A stretch of DNA of 64,000 bases from the NCBI RefSeq assembly GCF_900142015.1, contig NZ_FQZN01000003.1, positions 124,001 to 188,000 of the forward strand. The letters run 5' to 3'. The notes under the pieces are model-generated. The model searched no databases and was not told the DNA's origin. It saw nothing but the letters and a program-made list of their open reading frames with translations. Below, one piece after another: positions 41,479 to 49,916 of the stretch; within the stretch, counting starts at the first letter, position 1; the number at the start of each line of letters is the position of its first letter. The DNA is from Bacteroides stercorirosoris (GTDB lineage: Bacteria; Bacteroidota; Bacteroidia; Bacteroidales; Bacteroidaceae). Made by a program: the position numbers and the translations under genes.

Positions 41479-42117
41479 CTATAGATATTTCTTTGCATTT
41501 TTCTCGTCAATCCGCATTTCCTTTCCCTCCATCAGTATGCAACCTTCGTTGGTCAGCTCGGATAAGGCACGTGCCAATGAGGGGCGAGCCACTCCAAGTA
41601 TGTGTGCAACTTCCTGTTGCGAGGTGAGGATGCCGTGCATTTTTATGTAATTAAGTAAGCGTGATTTCAGACTTTGTAAGGCAAACTCATTCAGCTTTTT
41701 GGAGAGGAAGAGGCTGCGGTCGGATATCAGTTTCAGGAAATTTTGCATGACTATCGGATGCTGGTGCATGAATTCCAGGAATGCATCTTTGTTCAGGATA
41801 AGTACTTCGGCAGCTTCCAGGGTTTCGATATTTACCGGGAAACGGTTTTCGGATGCAAAAATGAATGCAGGGGCAAGGAGCTTGGGAGCCCGCAAGGTCT
41901 CTATGGTCAGTTGCTTTCCTTCGGCACTGACCATCTGTGTGCGGACGGTTCCGTTGCACAGGATGTAGAGTGAGCGGTATATGTCTCCTTGTAAGGCTAT
42001 GAAATCTCCCGGTTTATAAGATTTAAGTGTATGTTGGTGCGACAGGATGAACCGCAACAGCGCTTCTTCTGTTATGCCTTGAAACAATGGCATCTGCAAT
42101 AATACATGTGGTTCCAT
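41479..42117 (-). CDS. Crp/Fnr-family regulator 2, HcpR-like candidate, 212 aa
   Basis: A beta-roll effector domain (about 10-115, KPGDFIALQGDIYRSLYILCNGTV) and a C-terminal HTH (about 165-205, SQQEVAHILGVARPSLARALSEL). I place the start at 42117 (MEPHVLLQMPLFQGITEEALL), which lines up with regulator 1; a longer frame from a TTG at 42192 would begin inside a promoter-like palindrome. It is divergent from hcp. In several anaerobes the hcp-adjacent Crp/Fnr protein (HcpR) activates hcp in response to nitrosative stress; that identity is inferred from position. Confidence 0.85.
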   Translation of the reverse strand: MEPHVLLQMPLFQGITEEALLRFILSHQHTLKSYKPGDFIALQGDIYRSLYILCNGTVRTQMVSAEGKQLTIETLRAPKLLAPAFIFASENRFPVNIETLEAAEVLILNKDAFLEFMHQHPIVMQNFLKLISDRSLFLSKKLNEFALQSLKSRLLNYIKMHGILTSQQEVAHILGVARPSLARALSELTNEGCILMEGKEMRIDEKNAKKYL

Positions 42118-42180
42118 TCTTTTTAAGTTTTTTGTGATTGGGTGTAACATAGGTGACAATTTACCTGCAGTAAACACTCC

Positions 42181-42197
42181 ATCTTTGCACAAAGATA
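42181..42197 (-). promoter_or_regulatory. Palindromic promoter box of Crp/Fnr regulator 2
   Basis: ATCTTTGCACAAAGAT (42181-42196) is a perfect 16-bp palindrome. On the minus strand it includes TATCTTTG (42190-42197), a -7 box match about 73 nt upstream of the chosen start. Confidence 0.5.
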
Positions 42198-42217
42198 ATG
42201 CAAATCGAATGCAGAAC

Positions 42218-42235
42218 TTTCATGCTCACATGAAA
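42218..42235 (+). promoter_or_regulatory. Crp/Fnr-type operator upstream of hcp
   Basis: TTTCATG-CTCA-CATGAAA is a perfect 7+7 dyad with a 4-nt spacer, centred about 85 bp before the hcp ATG. If the TATCTTCT at 42257 is the -7 box, the dyad sits near -43, a class II activator site. It is a candidate target of the adjacent regulator. Confidence 0.6.
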
Positions 42236-42310
42236 AAGTTATGCTGAGATGTCGCTTATCTTCTTTGAAGAAGGTGCAAATGTATTTTATAACTAAATAA
42301 AAAGAATAAG

Positions 42311-43966
42311 ATGATGGAAGCTAAAATGTTTTGTTATCAATGTCAGGAAACCATGAAAGGAACAGGTTGCATCCTGAAAGGTGTGTGTGGAAAAGAGAGT
42401 CATACGGCAAAAGCAATGGATTTGCTGATGTTTGTAGTGCGTGGTGTATCAGTAGTCGCTGATGAACTGAGGAATGCCGGACATGCTGTATCTCCTGAGG
42501 TGAATAGTTTCGTTGTAGATTCTTTGTTCTGCACTATTACGAATGCGAATTTCGATGATGAAAGTATTCTCCGCAGGGTTGATAAAGGTATGGAATTGCG
42601 CAATCGGTTGATGGAAGAAGCAGGGAATAAGGGCATTTCTCTGCCGGCAATTGACGAACTGCAATGGCAGGGTGGTCGTGAAGAATATGCTTCTAAGGCG
42701 GAAACGGTTGGTGTGTTGCGTGAGCCGGACGTAGACCTGCGCTCTCTGAAAGAGTTGATGACTTATGGATTAAAAGGTATGGCTGCTTATCTGGAACATG
42801 CTATGCGCCTGGGTTATGATGATGCCTCTATTCACACTTTTATGCAACATGCTTTGGCTGCCAGCGCTGCAAAATCACTCTCAGCAGACGAATGGGTGAA
42901 GATGGTGCTACAAACCGGAGAATATGGCGTGAAGACCATGGCTCTGCTGGATAAGGCGAACACCAGTCGTTACGGTAATCCGGAGATTACCAAAGTAAAT
43001 ATCGGGGTAGGAAAGCGTCCGGGCATCCTGATAAGCGGACACGACCTGAAAGACATGGAAGAGTTGCTGAAACAAACCGAAGGCACAGGTGTGGATGTAT
43101 ATACGCATAGCGAAATGCTTCCTGCTCACTATTATCCCGCTTTCAAGAAATACTCTCACTTTGTGGGCAACTATGGAAATGCGTGGTGGAAACAACGTGA
43201 AGAGTTCACCACCTTTAATGGCCCTATCCTGTTCACTACGAACTGTATTGTTCCCCCGTTAGCAAATGCTGAATACAAAGAACGTATGTTCACTACAAAC
43301 TCCACTGGATACCCCGGTTGCAAGTATATTCAGGCAGATGCCGAAGGCAAAAAAGACTTCTCTGAAATTATAGAAATTGCTAAGCAATGCCAGCCGCCTA
43401 CGGAAATAGAACATGGTGAGATTATCGGTGGATTTGCTCATAATCAGGTGTTGCAACTGGCGGACAAAGTGGTGGATGCTGTGAAGAGCGGAGCTATTCG
43501 TAAATTTGTAGTGATGGCAGGGTGTGACGGACGTATGAAGAGTCGTGATTACTATACTGAGTTTGCCAAGGCATTACCCAAAGATACGGTTATTCTGACT
43601 GCAGGTTGTGCCAAGTATCGTTACAATAAATTGCCTTTGGGTGACATCAATGGCATTCCGCGTGTGTTGGATGCCGGACAGTGTAACGACAGTTACTCTT
43701 TGGCAGTCATCGCAATGAAATTGAAGGAAGTGTTCGAACTGAACGATATTAATGAACTTCCTATTGTATATAACATTGCCTGGTACGAACAAAAGGCGGT
43801 CATTGTTTTATTGGCACTGTTAAGCCTGGGTGTGAAGAAGATTCATTTAGGACCTACGTTGCCGGCATTCCTGTCGCCTAATGTAGCGAAGGTGCTGGTA
43901 GATACTTTCCAGATAGGCACTATCAGCGATGTGGAGGATGATTTGAAGATATTCCAGTTATCATAA
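42311..43966 (+). CDS. hcp: Hybrid cluster protein (hydroxylamine/NO reductase), 551 aa
   Basis: Iron-sulfur enzyme with an N-terminal Cys motif C-x2-C-x8-C-x5-C ([19 protein letters not shown], Cys 8, 11, 20, 26) and the hybrid-cluster region ([43 protein letters not shown]). Hcp reduces NO and hydroxylamine and protects anaerobes from nitrosative stress. No hcr reductase follows, as is normal in strict anaerobes. Two tandem ATGs open the frame. A dyad operator precedes it and a strong terminator follows. Confidence 0.97.
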   Translation: MMEAKMFCYQCQETMKGTGCILKGVCGKESHTAKAMDLLMFVVRGVSVVADELRNAGHAVSPEVNSFVVDSLFCTITNANFDDESILRRVDKGMELRNRLMEEAGNKGISLPAIDELQWQGGREEYASKAETVGVLREPDVDLRSLKELMTYGLKGMAAYLEHAMRLGYDDASIHTFMQHALAASAAKSLSADEWVKMVLQTGEYGVKTMALLDKANTSRYGNPEITKVNIGVGKRPGILISGHDLKDMEELLKQTEGTGVDVYTHSEMLPAHYYPAFKKYSHFVGNYGNAWWKQREEFTTFNGPILFTTNCIVPPLANAEYKERMFTTNSTGYPGCKYIQADAEGKKDFSEIIEIAKQCQPPTEIEHGEIIGGFAHNQVLQLADKVVDAVKSGAIRKFVVMAGCDGRMKSRDYYTEFAKALPKDTVILTAGCAKYRYNKLPLGDINGIPRVLDAGQCNDSYSLAVIAMKLKEVFELNDINELPIVYNIAWYEQKAVIVLLALLSLGVKKIHLGPTLPAFLSPNVAKVLVDTFQIGTISDVEDDLKIFQLS

Positions 43967-43979
43967 GCATTAAAAAAAA

Positions 43980-44011
43980 CTCCGGCATAGCAATAGTGAT
44001 GCCGGAGTTTT
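43980..44011 (+). terminator. Terminator of hcp
   Basis: CTCCGGCAT (43980-43988) pairs with ATGCCGGAG (43999-44007) and is followed by TTTT, 14 bp after the hcp stop. Confidence 0.85.
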
Positions 44012-44180
44012 GGCATAAAATTATACCACGGATCAAATGTAGAAATAGGACGAATTGATTTTAGTAAGTCGAAGCCATATACAGGGTTCCCACTATGTAT
44101 ATGACTTTTTGCAGAATGAAATAAAAACAGGCCGAATGGCATAAGAATATCTTCGATTTCTTTTGTTCCCTAAAACAAGA

Positions 44181-44212
44181 GTAGGAAGAAAACCCCTTCG
44201 TTCTCTTCCTAC
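44181..44212 (-). terminator. Hairpin after the last fimbrillin gene
   Basis: GTAGGAAGA (44181-44189) pairs with TCTTCCTAC (44204-44212) about 70 bp past the fimbrillin stop. The rest of 44012-44281 shows no gene. Confidence 0.5.
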
Positions 44213-44281
44213 CCGATTCTTTATTTTCAAAAGTTTTTTCTTATGTAACAAAGACCTTTTTCATTGTTCCTTGTCCTTTCT

Positions 44282-46234
44282 TTACGGTGCCGCAGCTTCC
44301 GTCACATTCACCGTTACCGTCACCTTCTTAGCCGCATCCGAAAGATTCTGGATTTCAAAGGTCGCCGCCCCATCGGCTGGGAATGGTCCTGTCGGGAACC
44401 CCTTTGCATTCTGATCCAGAGTAAAGGTGTAGTCCACGGCTTCGGTGGCATGTCCCACCGTCTTGTCCGCTTTCAGCCAGGCGGGCAGACCGGAAATCCG
44501 GCTTCCCCCTTTGGCGGTCACGGTCAGTTTCATGGACGAAGTAGTGCCCGCATTCTCCTGTTTCTGCATACTGAGCACTCCGGTTGCCACATCTGGCGCT
44601 TCACTTCCTGCCACATAAGAATTAACTCCAGCCGGTTCCGACGGCGTACCTGTCGCCGCTGCAACCGTAGGCACTCCTACTGAGGCTTTCACTACAATCT
44701 GGCTCTCCTCACGTCCCGCCTTGCTGCGCAATACAATGATGGCTTTAGGGAACAGATTGCCTGAATATCCGGTGTTCTTTGACACCTTGCAGGTATAGGA
44801 CGTTGACCCTGCACGGGTCACCACATCCTTCGTGATTTCCGTCTTCAACCACTCGGCACTTCCGCCCGGAGAACTAGTATAGACAATGCTGCATTCCGCT
44901 TCCGAATTACTGGTGAAAGGGATGCTGAAATATTCGGTCTCATCCGGGGAGACGGTAGCCGTATTGTTATTCTCAATAGCGGTTGCACCTGCCGGTTCTG
45001 CCGCCAGTGTCCCGATAACCAGTTCGTTTTCCGGCTGATACTCGAAATCCCCGCCGTCCGTCCAGTCCGAGACGGTAATGTTGACATCCAGCTTGAACGG
45101 GTCGGCATCCGTGATGCGAACCGTGTACCGGTGGTTGGGCTTCACCTCGATGTAACCGCCCGTACCCGCTACCGACTGTTCAAAATCCACCATGTAACTC
45201 ACCTCCTGCGGCATGTCCGTCATGTTCAGCGCATACTTGCCCTTGATAATCAGATACCCCTTGTCCGCAATCGGGCTGGGATAACTGTAGAAAGCACCTG
45301 TCTGCGTGCCTTTATTGGCATCGGCACCGTCAAAGTCACGGTCGGGATAGGTGATGAGCGTCTTAGTAGGGTCTGCATCCTCCACAGGAACCACCGGGAA
45401 GAAAGTAACCCCTTTGCGGCCGTGTCCCATCGATACGCCGGTAATGGTGAGATGCGAGAGCTTCTCGTCATTGATGATGTCGAAACGGGAGACGATACGC
45501 GACAGCGTCATGTTGATGCGGGTACGTGAACCCATGCTGATGTCCCGCAAGTCGAGCGCGGGGCTATAAGAACCTACCATCGGCAGGGGTGTCAGCAATA
45601 TGTCGGTGGCTTCGGCAGGGTCCAGCAACGGGGTGGTGAAGGTGAGGAAATCTGTTTCGGTCGGTACACCCGCCTTCGTCACGACGTTGTAATCCGCACC
45701 CGGGGAACTTTGTTCCAGCGGGGTGAAAACGGTGTATTCCGCTCCGGCTTTCAGCAGTTTCGGCTGGTTGGCAATGCAGTAGAACTTGGTGAACAGGCCT
45801 TTCTTGGGGCGCAGGGTGGCGAGTGCCACGTTGTTGCCTTCCACGGTCAGGATGATTTTGGTCGCGTTGGGGACGGTGGAACCATCTGCGCGGTAGCAGA
45901 ACCGTTCCTGATAGGTGTACGGGCCTTCCTCCTTGTCCGAGGAGAACACATAGATGTCCAGTGAAGTGATTTCATTCTCTTCGGTGGTGGCGATGGCATC
46001 GTCGGCACGGGTGGTGGCGACGCGGGCGTTAGCGGCACGGGTATCGGCGCCCGCCGTCTTTATGTTCAGCTTGTTCTGGAAGCCGAGGATGACTTCGCGG
46101 CGTGTGGGGTCACCGGCCAGCGGGTCATCGCCGGGAGTGGTTGCCGGCAGCACTTCCGCTTCGCTGCAACCCGCAAGTGAGAGGGCAAGCAAGCCTATCA
46201 CCCATGCGGAAAACTGTTTTCTGTTTTTAATCAT
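44282..46234 (-). CDS. Mfa/FimA-like fimbrillin lipoprotein, 650 aa
   Basis: A lipobox (LALSLAGC, Cys23) precedes a fimbrillin-type N-terminal region with the conserved ITSLDIYVFSSDKEEGPYTY and KKGLFTKFYCIANQP strings shared with the 1102-aa paralogue. A second beta domain carries ALNMTDMPQEVSYMVDFEQS. The C-terminal ~250 residues are repeated Ig-like beta segments. This fits shaft or tip subunits of Bacteroidales type V pili, exported as lipoproteins and assembled by donor-strand exchange after N-terminal processing. It is the last gene of the fimbrial cluster. Confidence 0.82.
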   Translation of the reverse strand: MIKNRKQFSAWVIGLLALSLAGCSEAEVLPATTPGDDPLAGDPTRREVILGFQNKLNIKTAGADTRAANARVATTRADDAIATTEENEITSLDIYVFSSDKEEGPYTYQERFCYRADGSTVPNATKIILTVEGNNVALATLRPKKGLFTKFYCIANQPKLLKAGAEYTVFTPLEQSSPGADYNVVTKAGVPTETDFLTFTTPLLDPAEATDILLTPLPMVGSYSPALDLRDISMGSRTRINMTLSRIVSRFDIINDEKLSHLTITGVSMGHGRKGVTFFPVVPVEDADPTKTLITYPDRDFDGADANKGTQTGAFYSYPSPIADKGYLIIKGKYALNMTDMPQEVSYMVDFEQSVAGTGGYIEVKPNHRYTVRITDADPFKLDVNITVSDWTDGGDFEYQPENELVIGTLAAEPAGATAIENNNTATVSPDETEYFSIPFTSNSEAECSIVYTSSPGGSAEWLKTEITKDVVTRAGSTSYTCKVSKNTGYSGNLFPKAIIVLRSKAGREESQIVVKASVGVPTVAAATGTPSEPAGVNSYVAGSEAPDVATGVLSMQKQENAGTTSSMKLTVTAKGGSRISGLPAWLKADKTVGHATEAVDYTFTLDQNAKGFPTGPFPADGAATFEIQNLSDAAKKVTVTVNVTEAAAP

Positions 46235-46298
46235 GATCTTATTGTTATTAATCGGTTATTTACTGATATTTTGCGAGTTATTCATATTGTTGAAAGAG

Positions 46299-46462
46299 TA
46301 TCTCAATTCTCCTCCTCCTGGGGAGGAGGAGTACCCGTAGAGGGAGGTGGTAGGTAAAACAACGGAATACCTATGAATCACAAGGCTAAGGAATTCTTTT
46401 CCCACCTACCACCCCGCCCTAAAGGGCACCCCTCCTCCAACTGGAGGAGGGGAATTGAGATA
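46299..46462. repeat. 164-nt imperfect inverted repeat between fimbrillin genes
   Basis: TATCTCAATTC (46299-46309) pairs with GAATTGAGATA (46452-46462). Inside, GGAGGAG/CTCCTCC runs and GGTGGTAGGT/ACCTACCACC also pair. It fills the gap between two fimbrillin genes and resembles dispersed Bacteroides palindromes; it may moderate read-through. Confidence 0.7.
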
Positions 46463-46499
46463 GTCCATACAGACAACTCACGGGATTTATATTACTGAA

Positions 46500-48704
46500 T
46501 TAAGGAACAACGGCAGGTGCGGCAGGGCTTACCAGTACTGTCACGTCTTCCATGCCCGAGATATTGTTTTTCAGCACAATCGGTGCGGCGGTGAAGTCGG
46601 TGACGGAATCTTTCACGGTCAGGGTGAAAGTCTGATGTCCGGTGGTATCCGTCGGATTGTCTCTTGTAAAGGCAGAAGTCTCTGCAACGGTGAACCAGGA
46701 CGACAATGTGCCCGCCGTCACACCCTGCGGGGAAGTCACCTTCACTTCAACGGTGGTTGCAGCGGTACGGGGCACATCGGTAATCTTATTGTCGGCGTAG
46801 GCGGCTCCGCCCGTAGTGCCCGTCAGCTCAATCGTCGTGATGGCAGGGTCAAGCAGTTCTACCGTCAGTTCCAGTTTCTTGGTGTCGTCACCCAGGCTGA
46901 TGATTTCGAACTTGCTGTTCACATCACTGCTTGCCGTTACATCCTTTAGTGTGAGCGTGTAGTACTCTTCTACCGGAGTCGTTGCATGCACATCCGTGGA
47001 GGGAGTTCCGGTGGCACTTGATGCCGGACCTGTGGTAGCTTTCGATACCTCCAGCCAGGGAAGCGTGTTAGGCAACACCAACTTCGTACCGAAGGGACAG
47101 CTTGCTCCGAGCGTGATGCGGCTCTTACTGGTCTTATATATAGTGAGCTTGTTGTTTGCCTTATCGTACAGGTTGAAGTTCCCCGTAGCCGCATCCGGTG
47201 TGGCGAAATCCAGTACCGGGGCTGTGGCGGGCGGCACGATGGTCAGTTTGGTGTACACCGATTCATCCTGTGAAGCCGATTCGTTGGCAAGTGTCAATGT
47301 AACAGGAACATACGGGGTTCCATCAGTCAGCGTGTATTTGAAGGTCATGGTGGTGGTAATCACTCCGTCTACCACTTCCGACTGATAACTGGCCTCGTCA
47401 TGCGTCAGCCAGTCGATGTCCCATCCGGTTGTGGTGCTGAACTTCGGCTGTACTTTACCGCTGGCCGTGGCGGTCAGTGTGATGGTTTTCTCCCCGCCGT
47501 CGGCGGTCACGCTGATTTCCTTGGTAGCGACGGGCGTGTCGGTTCCTTCCACATTCAGTGCAGTCACTACGGGCGCTGCGTTATCGGGTTTGATGATGAC
47601 TCCGCCGCCGCTGGTCCAGTCCACGATTTCGAAGAAAGCGGTGATGGTGGCTTCCATCACTTCCTTGATGTGAAGGGTGTAGCGGGTGTTTGCTACTATG
47701 TCCATGAACGTGGGATCACCGCCACCTTCGGGAACCCGTTGTATATCAAGATGGTACTCCACCGGAACGGGGTCTTTCTGCATCGGGTTCTGGTATTTGC
47801 CTTTGATGATGAGGAACGCCTTGTCCGTATCTTTAAGCGGATAGGTATAAAGGGCGCTTTCCGTCACTCCCTGGTTGGCTTTGGGCAGCATGAGGTAGCT
47901 GCCTTCGGCGGTGGGGTACTGGATGAGGCTGGCGGTGCGTCCGGCAGGATCAAGTTCTGCCAGCGTGCCCGGCATCACGGTGGATTGGTTTCGTCCGTTG
48001 CCCAGCGATACGCTTTCGATAATCAGTCCCGTCTTGGCGGATTCATTGTCGATGTCGAAGCGGCTCACGCGGCGTTTGAGTTCGATGTTCACCGTGGCGA
48101 TGTTGCCCAGTATCTTCGTCGTGCCGCTTCCGGTCATCACTAGCGGGGTGCCCAGGGCGGTGCCTGTCGGGAGGAGTTTGGCGGTGAAGTACTTTTCGAA
48201 ATCCCCGGCTTTCGTGCCTTCGGTCTCGATGGCTCCGGTGGCGGCGTTGGTGGTCACTGCCGTCAGGGGAGCGATTGCGTTTCCGTCAGCCTGGTAGAGC
48301 GTGGTGCTGTTTGCCACGCAATACAGTTTCAGGTTGGGGATGCCTTTCAGCTCCGTGGGGAAGATGGATGCTTTCCGGTCGGTTCCGGCACCGCTCAGTT
48401 TGAAGGTTTTGGCTGCGGTGTTGTCTTCCGCGGCGGCTTTCCACGTTTCCAGGTACTGGTAGTCTCCGCCGTCGGCGGTGGCGGCAAACACATAGATGTC
48501 CAGATTGTCAATCTGGTTTTCACTCTCGGAGGCGATGGCGCGGGTGTATTCCTGCGACTCTCCTCCGCCACTGAATACGAGACGGATCTCTTTGCCTTGC
48601 GCTCCGTCTGTGGGAGCGTCGTCAATACCCAACTCGTTCTGGCTGCATCCTGCAAGCAGGGCCAGCAGGGCGGGCATCCAAAGCATGTTACTTTTTTTCA
48701 TCAT
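46500..48704 (-). CDS. Mfa/FimA-like fimbrillin lipoprotein, 734 aa
   Basis: A lipobox (LLALLAGC, Cys20) is followed by SQNELGID. The N-terminal fimbrillin region has NQIDNLDIYVFAATADGGDYQYLETW and GIPNLKLYCVANSTTLY, the same pattern as its neighbours. The barrel-like second domain carries YTYPLKDTDKAFLIIKGKYQ. Four or so Thr/Val-rich Ig-like segments fill the C-terminal 350 residues. It is likely a pilus subunit. A paralogue lies on either side in the cluster, and the coding DNA here is visibly GC-richer than the rest of the window. Confidence 0.82.
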   Translation of the reverse strand: MMKKSNMLWMPALLALLAGCSQNELGIDDAPTDGAQGKEIRLVFSGGGESQEYTRAIASESENQIDNLDIYVFAATADGGDYQYLETWKAAAEDNTAAKTFKLSGAGTDRKASIFPTELKGIPNLKLYCVANSTTLYQADGNAIAPLTAVTTNAATGAIETEGTKAGDFEKYFTAKLLPTGTALGTPLVMTGSGTTKILGNIATVNIELKRRVSRFDIDNESAKTGLIIESVSLGNGRNQSTVMPGTLAELDPAGRTASLIQYPTAEGSYLMLPKANQGVTESALYTYPLKDTDKAFLIIKGKYQNPMQKDPVPVEYHLDIQRVPEGGGDPTFMDIVANTRYTLHIKEVMEATITAFFEIVDWTSGGGVIIKPDNAAPVVTALNVEGTDTPVATKEISVTADGGEKTITLTATASGKVQPKFSTTTGWDIDWLTHDEASYQSEVVDGVITTTMTFKYTLTDGTPYVPVTLTLANESASQDESVYTKLTIVPPATAPVLDFATPDAATGNFNLYDKANNKLTIYKTSKSRITLGASCPFGTKLVLPNTLPWLEVSKATTGPASSATGTPSTDVHATTPVEEYYTLTLKDVTASSDVNSKFEIISLGDDTKKLELTVELLDPAITTIELTGTTGGAAYADNKITDVPRTAATTVEVKVTSPQGVTAGTLSSWFTVAETSAFTRDNPTDTTGHQTFTLTVKDSVTDFTAAPIVLKNNISGMEDVTVLVSPAAPAVVP

Positions 48705-48758
48705 TTGTCTATACTTTTATTTGAAAGTTAATAATCTTATTATAAGGCTTTTATCGGC

Positions 48759-48858
48759 CCGTACTGTTACAGCACCCGTAAACGGTCAGTTACGCCGGTC
48801 GTAATAGTACTGTTACGCCACCCGCAAGTGACCGGTTACGGCACCCGTAACAGTACGG
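48759..48858. repeat. 100-nt GC-rich inverted repeat upstream of a fimbrillin gene
   Basis: CCGTACTGTTAC (48759-48770) pairs with GTAACAGTACGG (48847-48858). Inside, several copies of GTTAC-GCACCCG and CGGTCA/TGACCG also pair. It lies between the DUF4469 gene and the 734-aa fimbrillin, and is a possible attenuator or processing site. Confidence 0.65.
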
Positions 48859-48880
48859 CTGCCGGTTGCTGTTGCTTATT

Positions 48881-49675
48881 TTATCCCAACGGGTTTTCCT
48901 CTATGCCGCCATCCCCGCCGCTGCTACTGCCTCCTCCTGAGGGAGCCGTACCGATATAAATGGTCTTCGTCACACTGCGCGGAACTTTCAGCAGCGTCTT
49001 ACTGTTGCCGCTGAACTGTGTGGTTACTTTCAGTTCATACGTTCCGTCAGCCAACTCGGCGGGGATAATGAATGTCAGTTTCGAAGGATCGTTCGTTACC
49101 CAGAGGTCTTCGGTCACTTTGGTTTCCTTGTCCCTGCTGCTTGTCAAGGTAATACCCACCGTCGGGTCGGTTCCCGCTACCTTCAGCCTGCCGCCTGTAA
49201 GTGTGAAGGCACGTCCTGCCGTGGCTGAGGCATCCAGTGCACGGGTGGAAGCATCCTGCACGCCACCGATGTACATGGCGCTGCCTTTCTCGCCGATAAT
49301 GCCCACCGTGGTTTGCTTGATGGCTTCCCGCAGGTCGGCGCCTACGTTGAAGTTCACCACGATGGAGTTCTTTGCCGGATTCCAGGTGGAGTTCTCTATG
49401 ATGCCCCGGAAGCTGACGGAAGCGTAGTATAACCCTGTGTTTACGCTCACTCCGGTCATCAGCAGTCGCTTGATGACACGCTTCTGCAGGTCGAAGACGT
49501 GGCGGATGGTTTCCTCGCGCAGACCGGAGTCTTCGGCTTTCAGTTCGGCAATGATGCGGTTTTCATCCGCGTTGCCGATGGAGACGGGGACGAGGATCAT
49601 ATCCTCCTTGTTGTCCACGGTCACGGTGTTGTCCGCCAACTGGCCGTTGATTTGATACTTGATTTCGTTTGCCAT
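48881..49675 (-). CDS. HU-like plus DUF4469 protein, 264 aa
   Basis: No signal peptide. The N-terminal ~125 residues resemble the Bvu_2165-type HU-like DNA-binding fold (RIIAELKAEDSGLREETIRHVFDLQKRVIKRLLMTGVSVNTG). The region after about residue 150 resembles the DUF4469 Ig-like domain (KVAGTDPTVGITLTSSRDKE ... ELADGTYELKVTTQF). The C-terminus is a Gly/Ser run (GGGSSSGGDGG) before a short acidic tail. It is co-oriented with the fimbrillin genes and, being cytoplasmic by prediction, may regulate them or bind nucleoid DNA. Assignment is from recall. Confidence 0.78.
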   Translation of the reverse strand: MANEIKYQINGQLADNTVTVDNKEDMILVPVSIGNADENRIIAELKAEDSGLREETIRHVFDLQKRVIKRLLMTGVSVNTGLYYASVSFRGIIENSTWNPAKNSIVVNFNVGADLREAIKQTTVGIIGEKGSAMYIGGVQDASTRALDASATAGRAFTLTGGRLKVAGTDPTVGITLTSSRDKETKVTEDLWVTNDPSKLTFIIPAELADGTYELKVTTQFSGNSKTLLKVPRSVTKTIYIGTAPSGGGSSSGGDGGIEENPLG

Positions 49676-49827
49676 AATCTCTATGTTTTTATAATTAGTA
49701 ATGTCGGTAAAACCGTAGTTCTGCCGGGTTGATAAATCAGATAATTAGGGCATGGGGAATGAGTTTCTTGGAGAAAAGCTGTTCAGCGGATTGATAATCC
49801 GTCGAAACGGGAGGGTATTTCACAAAA

Positions 49828-49880
49828 AAATCATTCCAACATGTCAAAGTACGAAAGTTCGTTTGACATGTTGGAATGAT
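49828..49880. repeat. Hairpin and left direct repeat flanking the ATPase gene
   Basis: Arms 49830-49848 and 49862-49880 are a 19-bp perfect inverted repeat, 37 bp past the ATPase stop, and probably terminate it. Positions 49828-49855 also match 51555-51582 upstream of the gene at 27 of 28 bases in the same orientation. Confidence 0.75.
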
Positions 49881-49916
49881 TAAAATATAGGGGGATGCTT
49901 AGTTTTTAAGCGTCAA

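Noticed and set aside
42118..42192. N-terminal extension of Crp/Fnr regulator 2 from a TTG codon
   Set aside because: It would begin inside a promoter-like palindrome, and the ATG at 42117 aligns with the paralogue's start.
47400..48143. 247-codon plus-strand frame opposite a fimbrillin gene
   Set aside because: Shadow caused by GC-rich coding DNA; no signal or homology.
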